Positions 50,115 to 55,642 of a stretch of 55,642 nucleotides of DNA are shown here, in pieces. The position numbers and the translations under genes were made by a program. Every line of letters starts with the position of its first letter. Within the stretch, counting starts at the first letter, position 1. The notes beneath the pieces were generated by a model. That model did no database searches, had not been told where the DNA came from, and saw nothing but the letters and a program-made list of their open reading frames with translations. The DNA lies in contig JABHQR010000016.1 of assembly GCA_018696395.1 (NCBI GenBank), forward strand, positions 1-55,642, given 5' to 3'. Source of the stretch: an archaeon. Lineage in GTDB: Archaea > Nanobdellota > Nanobdellia > Woesearchaeales > GW2011-AR9.

Positions 50115-52190
50115 ATGAGATATAAATTATTAATTTTAACTTTATTTTTTATAATGTTATCATCATCAGTTCTAGGTAATGTTGAGAGAGATATTTTTAT
50201 TATTGATTCAGATGGGGGTGTCACATATAAAAATCAGTATGTGATGGCAATAGAATATGGATATTATTATGAATCAATGGAATTACCATTTCCTGTTGAT
50301 TCAAATTACACTAATTTAGAATTTTATGATTCATATGGCGAAATTGAAGGAGACTATTCAGAGACTAATGAATATGCTATTGATTTATATCATTTGACAA
50401 CAGAAGAGATTGAATATGGAGAACCCTATGAAATTGGTTATACAGTAGATTTGCCGGATTTAACAATTACTAGGTATCGTGAAAATTATTTTTTTAAGCA
50501 TATGTATGCATTCTTAGATGACTATCCTATTGATGTCTATGTATGTGTCCCAGGTAACGCTTTACCTTATGCTCAAGAATATGATAGTTCACTAGATGAA
50601 TATGATTTTTATGATTATGAATTTGAAATACCAACTTACATCCCTGAATTTGAATACGATTATTCTATTGAAACATATAGCCCTTATCAAAGCGTAGATG
50701 AACAAATTGAATCTGTGGATGTCTGTCCAAATGGTTATGGAGAGTATGAACTAGATGAAAATGATATTGTGGAAGATTATTATTTATATTATGAATTTCA
50801 AATAAACTCTGAAGATGATGGATTATTTACTGAAGATTTAGGAGACATTACAATAAGTGGGCCTATCCAACACAAAGAATTAATATTAAACCAGTTGGAT
50901 GGAATATCTAATATTGTAGAACCATTAGAGGAATTAGATTTAGAAACTCCCTTAAATTATGAAATTTTTTTTTCAAGTAACAACGATGATGTATTTGAAA
51001 CAGAATATGCATTAATATCTTACCCCAATGGTAATGGTTTCCTTCAAATAGATACTATTACTATAGATGATGAAGAATTTTTAAAATTAAATGTAGCTTC
51101 TTTGATAATTAACAGCGCATTAATAAATACTTATGATGAACCTTCAAAAATGTACGATTATTGGTGGCATCTAGGAGATGTAGGTGCTATTGCTTATGAT
51201 TTAATGAAGGAATCAGGATTATCAACTAGTGAAATTGATGAAGAATTAGAATTATCTAAAGAACTTTTGAGTGAACATAAATTTAACCATTTGGATTATC
51301 TCTCTGAAAGTAATATCGCATTATATCAAACTCAGCAGATTGAATCTTCTTGTCCTGGGGCAATTAATTATATTAATGAAATTACAGAAAGCTTATCAAA
51401 CATTGAATTTGATTCGCTAAAGGAATTAAATAATTTTTTGATATATAACTTAAATGATTATTGCAAGGAGGATTTAACTAACTTGTTTGAAGAATTATAC
51501 TTAAGTAATGATGACCCAATGAGTTATAGTTTAAGAATAGAATCGTTATTAGAATCATTAGAATTAATTGAAGATTATGATTTTTCTGAGAAAACAGAAT
51601 TAGAACAAGAGATAAATGATGTTATAAGTTATTTTGAAACGGGAAATATTGAAGATGGAATTAATTCTTTAGAAGAAGCAGAAGAACTTTATGGTGAAGT
51701 TGAATCTGATATTCTCTTAATTGAAGAATTTGAAAGAATGAAATCAGAATTAATTGACCCAATTGATGTTCAGAGAAATGATATTGCTGTACTTAATGAA
51801 TTTAGAGATAAAGTTGATGAGGCAACTGAATTATTTGAATCTGGAGATTTTGAAGAAGCAGTCATTAAATTAGAAGAGGTTGAAGAGATTTATAATTCTG
51901 AATTACTAAACATAGTTCACTTACTAACAACCTATAGTTCAATAGAAGAAGAATACAATGAATTATCAACAATATCAAAGTTTCCCACTAGTTTTTTAAT
52001 TGAACCTAAATTTGATAAAGTAATTCAAGAATTAAATTCTGGTGATATTAGTTCAACTGAAGAGGCATTGCAAGAGTTAGGAACATTTGTAATTAATGCA
52101 AAAACTAATTCAATAATATTTTATGGGTCTATGATATTAATTTTTATAGTTATTTGTTACATTTTTTTTATTAAAAATAAAAAAAAATAA
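50115..52190 (+). CDS. Large acidic secreted protein with C-terminal membrane anchor
   Basis: A Sec-type signal (about 1-20, ending VLG) is followed by a beta-rich domain (about 22-260) loaded with Tyr, Glu and Asp, a helical region (about 270-660) with coiled-coil character, and a C-terminal transmembrane helix (SIIFYGSMILIFIVICYIFF, about 664-685) with a lysine-rich end. The layout, exported domain with a single C-terminal anchor, suits a surface receptor or stalk. No family recognised. It is flanked by the two FG-GAP paralogues. Confidence 0.7.
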   Translation: MRYKLLILTLFFIMLSSSVLGNVERDIFIIDSDGGVTYKNQYVMAIEYGYYYESMELPFPVDSNYTNLEFYDSYGEIEGDYSETNEYAIDLYHLTTEEIEYGEPYEIGYTVDLPDLTITRYRENYFFKHMYAFLDDYPIDVYVCVPGNALPYAQEYDSSLDEYDFYDYEFEIPTYIPEFEYDYSIETYSPYQSVDEQIESVDVCPNGYGEYELDENDIVEDYYLYYEFQINSEDDGLFTEDLGDITISGPIQHKELILNQLDGISNIVEPLEELDLETPLNYEIFFSSNNDDVFETEYALISYPNGNGFLQIDTITIDDEEFLKLNVASLIINSALINTYDEPSKMYDYWWHLGDVGAIAYDLMKESGLSTSEIDEELELSKELLSEHKFNHLDYLSESNIALYQTQQIESSCPGAINYINEITESLSNIEFDSLKELNNFLIYNLNDYCKEDLTNLFEELYLSNDDPMSYSLRIESLLESLELIEDYDFSEKTELEQEINDVISYFETGNIEDGINSLEEAEELYGEVESDILLIEEFERMKSELIDPIDVQRNDIAVLNEFRDKVDEATELFESGDFEEAVIKLEEVEEIYNSELLNIVHLLTTYSSIEEEYNELSTISKFPTSFLIEPKFDKVIQELNSGDISSTEEALQELGTFVINAKTNSIIFYGSMILIFIVICYIFFIKNKKK

Positions 52191-52254
52191 CGTAAATAAT
52201 AATAATGTCATGAAGTAAAAAAATCCACTTATATTTATAAAAATTTAAGTGAAA

Positions 52255-52266
52255 TTTTAAATATAT
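52255..52266 (+). promoter_or_regulatory. TATA box of the second FG-GAP gene
   Basis: TTTTAAATATAT lies 31 bases before ATG 52286, as in the paralogue, with the shared downstream TATGCC(A/T)TAGTAT. Confidence 0.65.
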
Positions 52267-52285
52267 GCCTTAGTATATAAATAAC

Positions 52286-53986
52286 ATGAAATTTACACCA
52301 ATAGTATTAGCTTCATTATTGTCAACAGAAAGCTCTCTTGCTGCGCCTCCGGTTGATTCTGATGGGGATGGTATTCCAGCACATGTAGATTGTGATGATT
52401 CAGACCCAACTGTGCGAAGACCTTTAAGACAATATCTTGATTCAGATGGAGATGGTTATGGAGACAGGTCAACAAGAGTACACCATTGTGGGATGCTTTC
52501 AGGTTATGTTAGAAATAATCTTGACTGTGATGATACTGATTCAAGTATAGGATTACCTCTAAGACAATGGTTAGACACTGATAGTGATGGTTTTGGAGAC
52601 CGAACAACAAGAATTAATGATTGCGAAATACTTTCTGGTTATGTTACAAATCGTCTAGATTGTGATGATAGTGATAGTTCTATTTATCCAGGTGCTGAAG
52701 AAACTTATGACGGTTTAGATAATGATTGTGATGGTAATGTAGATGATTATGCAACTTTATATGTTACTGATGTTGATTATACATTTATAGGAGAATCTGC
52801 AGGTGATGCTGTTTCTGAAGGTAGAATTGTTGATGATGTAGATGGTGATGGTTCTTTAGATGTTTTACTTGAAGCATCAGGTTCTGATTTAGATGGTACA
52901 GATTCAGGTACATTTTATCTTGTAACAGATTTTAGCAGCGACACAGTATCTTTAGGTAGTGCACAAGCAAGAATTATAGGAAGCAATTCACAAAATGATT
53001 TTGAATCTGCGGGAGATACTAATAATGATGGTTATGGGGATTTATTATTTGGAGTATACTCTGATAATGCTGCTTATTTATTTTTAGGACCTTTAACAGG
53101 AGATGTTAATTTTAGTTCACCTGATGCTATGATAGAAGGTGAATATATGGGGGGTCTTGCTGGTTATGATATATCGGAAGGTACTGATTTTAATTTAGAT
53201 GGTTATTATGATATTATTATTACTGACGCTTATTATGGTGATACCTATATCATTAATGGACCAGTTACTACAGATATTAATTTAAGTTCTGCTAATGTTA
53301 AATTAAGTGATATTTATATGCCTGGACAAGCAGTTTCTTCAGCAGATGTTAATGGAGATGGATATCCTGATTTAATAGCAACTTCTTTTTATGCAGTTAG
53401 TGGATTATTTTGCACTGGAGATGCTTTTATTTTACATGGGCCATTATCTGGAACTTATGGCATTGCAGATAGTGATGCATCAATTGGTAGTGAGAATGAT
53501 GAAGCTAATTTTGGACATGAAATTACTACTATCGGAGATACTAATAATGATGGTTATGATGATATTCTTATTGGAGCTGGTAGTGATTATGTTATGGGAG
53601 GTTCATTTTATGGTTCTTTAAATTTAATGTTAGGGCCAATTAGTGGAAATCTAACTTCCCCTACTGATGTAGATTCTTATATTATAGGGGATATGGAATT
53701 TGGATATTATGGTCATTCATATGGCGACATTGATGGTGACAATAACAGTGACCTCTTGATTCAAGGTTCAGATGAAAAAACATATGTTCTGTTTGGTCCG
53801 GTAAGTACTGGTACTATTGACTCTTCAGAGATGGATTTAACTGTTGAAGATTATTACATTACATCTGGAGGAAGAGATTTTGATGGAGACGGATTAGATG
53901 ACTTATTATTAGGAGATTCTGATTCAGATTTAGGAGGTACTGGTTCTGGAGCAGCTTATCTGTTATTTGGGAACAATTTTTATTAG
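52286..53986 (+). CDS. Secreted MopE-motif/FG-GAP beta-propeller protein (2)
   Basis: A 566-residue paralogue of 46213-47979. It has a signal peptide (about 1-19), three Ca-binding repeats, a MopE motif with the same ETYDGLDNDCDGNVDD, then FG-GAP blades (GDTNNDGYGDLLFG; GTDFNLDGYYDIIITD; ADVNGDGYPDLIATS; IGDTNNDGYDDILIG). It is shorter by about 22 residues, with deletions in loops such as the one after YIVNGP/YIINGP. N-terminal repeats differ more than the central part. Recent duplication with diversification of loops suggests antigenic or ligand-specificity variants. Confidence 0.88.
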   Translation: MKFTPIVLASLLSTESSLAAPPVDSDGDGIPAHVDCDDSDPTVRRPLRQYLDSDGDGYGDRSTRVHHCGMLSGYVRNNLDCDDTDSSIGLPLRQWLDTDSDGFGDRTTRINDCEILSGYVTNRLDCDDSDSSIYPGAEETYDGLDNDCDGNVDDYATLYVTDVDYTFIGESAGDAVSEGRIVDDVDGDGSLDVLLEASGSDLDGTDSGTFYLVTDFSSDTVSLGSAQARIIGSNSQNDFESAGDTNNDGYGDLLFGVYSDNAAYLFLGPLTGDVNFSSPDAMIEGEYMGGLAGYDISEGTDFNLDGYYDIIITDAYYGDTYIINGPVTTDINLSSANVKLSDIYMPGQAVSSADVNGDGYPDLIATSFYAVSGLFCTGDAFILHGPLSGTYGIADSDASIGSENDEANFGHEITTIGDTNNDGYDDILIGAGSDYVMGGSFYGSLNLMLGPISGNLTSPTDVDSYIIGDMEFGYYGHSYGDIDGDNNSDLLIQGSDEKTYVLFGPVSTGTIDSSEMDLTVEDYYITSGGRDFDGDGLDDLLLGDSDSDLGGTGSGAAYLLFGNNFY

Positions 53987-54014
53987 ATTCTTTTTTTGAC
54001 TTTTTTCTAAGCCT

Positions 54015-54045
54015 GTAGCTACAAAGTGGCTACGAGAATTATATA
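54015..54045 (+). promoter_or_regulatory. GCTACAAAGTGGCTAC motif and TATA box of the methyltransferase gene
   Basis: Identical over 31 bases to 45454-45484. Its TTATATA ends 23 bases before the ATG at 54069, acceptable for leaderless transcription. The inverted repeat GTAGC...GGCTAC lies directly upstream of the TATA box, a typical site for an activator or repressor. Confidence 0.65.
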
Positions 54046-54068
54046 CTCTAACTTCCAGTAAGTATTAC

Positions 54069-55133
54069 ATGCAAAAATGTAAAACTTGTGGGAAACAGTT
54101 AGAAAGTGATGAAATCGATTTCTGTAAAGATTGTTTTTCTTTCCACGATTTCAAATATTCTTCTAACAAACGTAAAGAGATTAGGAAAGCCTACAGTAAT
54201 TGGAAAAATAGTAGGCCGAAAGTAATTGATCTTTTTGCTGGATGTGGTGGTTTTAGTTTAGGTTTAGAAAAAGCTGGTTTTGAGATTATTGGTTTTATTG
54301 AAAATTGGAAACCTGCAATTGAAACATACAGACTAAATCATCCCAATGCTAAACATATTGGCAAAGACATTAGGAAAATTGATTTGTCTAATCTTAAAAA
54401 ATATGAAAATGAAGTTGATTTAATTATTGGTGGTCCTCCTTGCCAAGGTTTTAGTCTGTGTGGTAAAAGAGATATTAATGACTCTAGAAATAATTTATTT
54501 AAAGAATATCTAAAAGTTGTAAAAATAATAAATCCCAATTTTATTCTTTTAGAAAATGTTCTTGGTATATCTACCATGAGATATTCAAAAGATAAACTTG
54601 TATTAAATGAAATAATCAATAGTTTGATAAAATTAGGTTACTCAGTTACATATAAAATTCTTGATGCAACTGACTATTATGTTCCACAGAGAAGGAAGAG
54701 ATTAATTATTCTTGGGACAAAGATGAACGTATTTCCAAAATATGGTGGCAAGAAATTATCAGTATGGGAATCAATAAAAGATTTGCCAGAATTTAATTCT
54801 GATTTAAATGGTCATGAGGTTTCTAATATGACCAAAGAAACTTTAGACAAAATTAAAAAGCTTAAGTTTGGAGAGAAGATGTCTAAGAATTTCAATTTTT
54901 CTAGACAAAGATTACCTCCAAACAAACCATCGAAAACAGTAACTACAGTACCAAACTTTATTCATCCCTACTACAACAGATTTCTGACACCACGAGAATT
55001 AGCTAGGTTACAAAGTTTCCCAGATGATTTTCTGTTTACAGGTTCTCGCACAGCAATGATAAGGCAGATAGGTAACGCTGTTCCACCATTAATGGCAGAA
55101 GTTATTGGCAACAGCCTAAGGAGGGCTTTTTAA
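54069..55133 (+). CDS. DNA (cytosine-5) methyltransferase with N-terminal zinc-binding tail
   Basis: The enzyme adds a methyl group to C5 of cytosine in DNA using SAM. Motif I DLFAGCGGFSLG (54-65), catalytic GGPPCQGFS with Cys125, ENVLG (162-166), QRRKRLI near 206-212 and the C-terminal RELARLQSFPDDF and QIGNAVPP are all present in 354 residues. The N-terminal CKTCG (C4, C7) and CKDC (C19, C22) form a small zinc finger not found in standard enzymes. No restriction enzyme gene is seen before the window ends. It is followed by membrane and pilin-like genes, so it probably belongs to an integrative or conjugative island. Confidence 0.92.
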   Translation: MQKCKTCGKQLESDEIDFCKDCFSFHDFKYSSNKRKEIRKAYSNWKNSRPKVIDLFAGCGGFSLGLEKAGFEIIGFIENWKPAIETYRLNHPNAKHIGKDIRKIDLSNLKKYENEVDLIIGGPPCQGFSLCGKRDINDSRNNLFKEYLKVVKIINPNFILLENVLGISTMRYSKDKLVLNEIINSLIKLGYSVTYKILDATDYYVPQRRKRLIILGTKMNVFPKYGGKKLSVWESIKDLPEFNSDLNGHEVSNMTKETLDKIKKLKFGEKMSKNFNFSRQRLPPNKPSKTVTTVPNFIHPYYNRFLTPRELARLQSFPDDFLFTGSRTAMIRQIGNAVPPLMAEVIGNSLRRAF

Positions 55134-55134
55134 A

Positions 55135-55368
55135 ATGAGTATAATTGAAAAACTTCTGATAACGTTATGTTTTGAATGTGTTATGGTATTCTTTGCTTTA
55201 CTTGGACTTCTTGTAAAAAGAAAGTTTGAGAAACACTGTAAGGTAAAACGTTATCGTAAACTGATTAACAAAAAGATGCAAGTTTTGGAACAGATACAAT
55301 CAAGTGACCCCATGTTTGCATTTCGGCAATTATTTTCTTCTAACAAATTTGGAGGTTTGAAAAAATGA
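55135..55368 (+). CDS. Small membrane protein of the type IV secretion-like cluster
   Basis: A 77-residue protein with one hydrophobic helix (about 6-26) and a basic C-terminus (KRKFEKHCKVKRYRK). A GGAGGG ribosome site (55120-55125) lies inside the end of the methyltransferase gene, and its own stop overlaps the next start (ATGA). No recognised domain; its placement suggests a role in the secretion system. Confidence 0.6.
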   Translation: MSIIEKLLITLCFECVMVFFALLGLLVKRKFEKHCKVKRYRKLINKKMQVLEQIQSSDPMFAFRQLFSSNKFGGLKK

Positions 55369-55642
55369 AAAAAATACTGTTAAGTCTATTAATGCTAAGT
55401 TTGTTCCTTATGCCCTTAGTATTAGCCGAAATAGATTTCGATACTGAACTAAGTGAAGATGAACAAGACCAAGTTGATGCTATCTTAGAACCGGTAATGA
55501 AAATTTATGCTACTGTCAAATATACTGCTACTGTTATTGGAGTAATGATGTTAGTTGTTGCTGGAGTGTTATTTACTACAGCTGGTGGAGACAATTCTCA
55601 GAAAGAAAAAGCTAAACAAATGGCAGCAGGAGTGGTTATTGG
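55365..55642 (+). CDS. TrbC/VirB2-like pilin, partial at window end
   Basis: The frame begins at ATG 55365, nine bases after GGAGG, and runs off the right end after 92 codons. It starts with a Sec signal peptide (MKKILLSLLMLSLFLMPLVLA), then an acidic stretch and a hydrophobic segment, TATVIGVMMLVVAGVLFTTA, followed by GGDNSQKEKAKQMAAGVVI. The order matches TrbC/VirB2-family pilins (signal, helix, short polar loop, second helix), which build the pilus of type IV secretion or conjugation systems. The second helix lies beyond the window. Confidence 0.7.
   Translation, partial: MKKILLSLLMLSLFLMPLVLAEIDFDTELSEDEQDQVDAILEPVMKIYATVKYTATVIGVMMLVVAGVLFTTAGGDNSQKEKAKQMAAGVVI

Noticed and set aside
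1-55642. tRNA, rRNA or CRISPR loci
   Set aside because: I looked for T-loop signatures, conserved rRNA segments and short regularly spaced repeats and found none. The repeats present are widely spaced and about 100 bases long.

Overview
This window looks like archaeal chromosome, most likely from a low-GC DPANN lineage of the Woesearchaeota/Pacearchaeota type. That placement is an inference from gene content, not from a phylogenetic marker. The evidence is an archaeal-length triosephosphate isomerase, two tandem-domain Lrp/AsnC regulators, MinD ATPases with inserted ferredoxin domains, class III-type pilin signals, many small membrane proteins and lipoproteins, and archaeal promoters. Many starts lie 28-31 bases downstream of a TTTATATA- or TTTTAAATA-like box (leaderless geometry). 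A second gene class has a longer leader with a strong GGAGG site. I see no tRNA, rRNA or CRISPR array. No transposase or integrase is visible.

Layout. Positions 1-11300 hold hypothetical helical proteins, a P5CR-like gene with a compromised start, a NodB-like lipoprotein, a pilin-like protein, tpiA, a DUF1461 membrane protein, a tandem Lrp regulator and a metallophosphoesterase. Positions 11300-24600 hold two radical-SAM enzymes, an Asp/Glu racemase in an operon with an unknown partner, an ACT-domain regulator with a palindromic operator candidate, a cluster of tiny membrane proteins with a tandem duplication, an MgtC/DUF4010 protein, a GH-like TIM barrel, an M23-like protein, a decaying patch (Cys-motif remnant and NUDIX gene with an in-frame TGA), and small enzymes. 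At 24762 is a 1007-residue ATP-grasp/phosphohistidine protein with two phosphohistidine domains.

Positions 28039-39060 form a redox/metalloid island. It runs: membrane-anchored winged helix, thioredoxin lipoprotein, CcdA-like protein, phosphatidylserine-decarboxylase-like enzyme, DUF134 regulator, double NifX-like protein, ACR3/BASS transporter with CBS domains, DUF302, a His/Cys membrane protein, two MinD-ferredoxin ATPases and two half-size permeases. A second block follows: an ArsR-thioredoxin fusion, an ArsF-like protein (frameshifted), an ArsG-like CcdA relative and a cupin. It resembles ars-type and MinD-ferredoxin gene neighbourhoods joined together, and could couple thiol/disulfide chemistry, Fe-S ATPases and metalloid export.

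Positions 39075-54000 hold a Fic protein, a second tandem Lrp and a surface/envelope region: zinc-ribbon and coiled-coil membrane proteins, lipoproteins, a gluzincin-like protease, an S-layer-like domain, and two duplicated MopE/FG-GAP proteins with duplicated promoters. The right edge (54069-end) starts a different block: a DNA cytosine methyltransferase, a small membrane protein and a TrbC/VirB2-like pilin, which suggests the border of a type IV secretion or conjugative island.

The most unusual feature is a family of about 100-base structured repeats. Six copies lie in one orientation at 23041, 27823, 36891, 39075, 42999 and 45493, and most mark boundaries between functionally distinct gene modules. 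A second short motif, GCTACAAAGTGGCTAC, occurs four times. One copy forms the methyltransferase promoter region and two lie next to the repeats.
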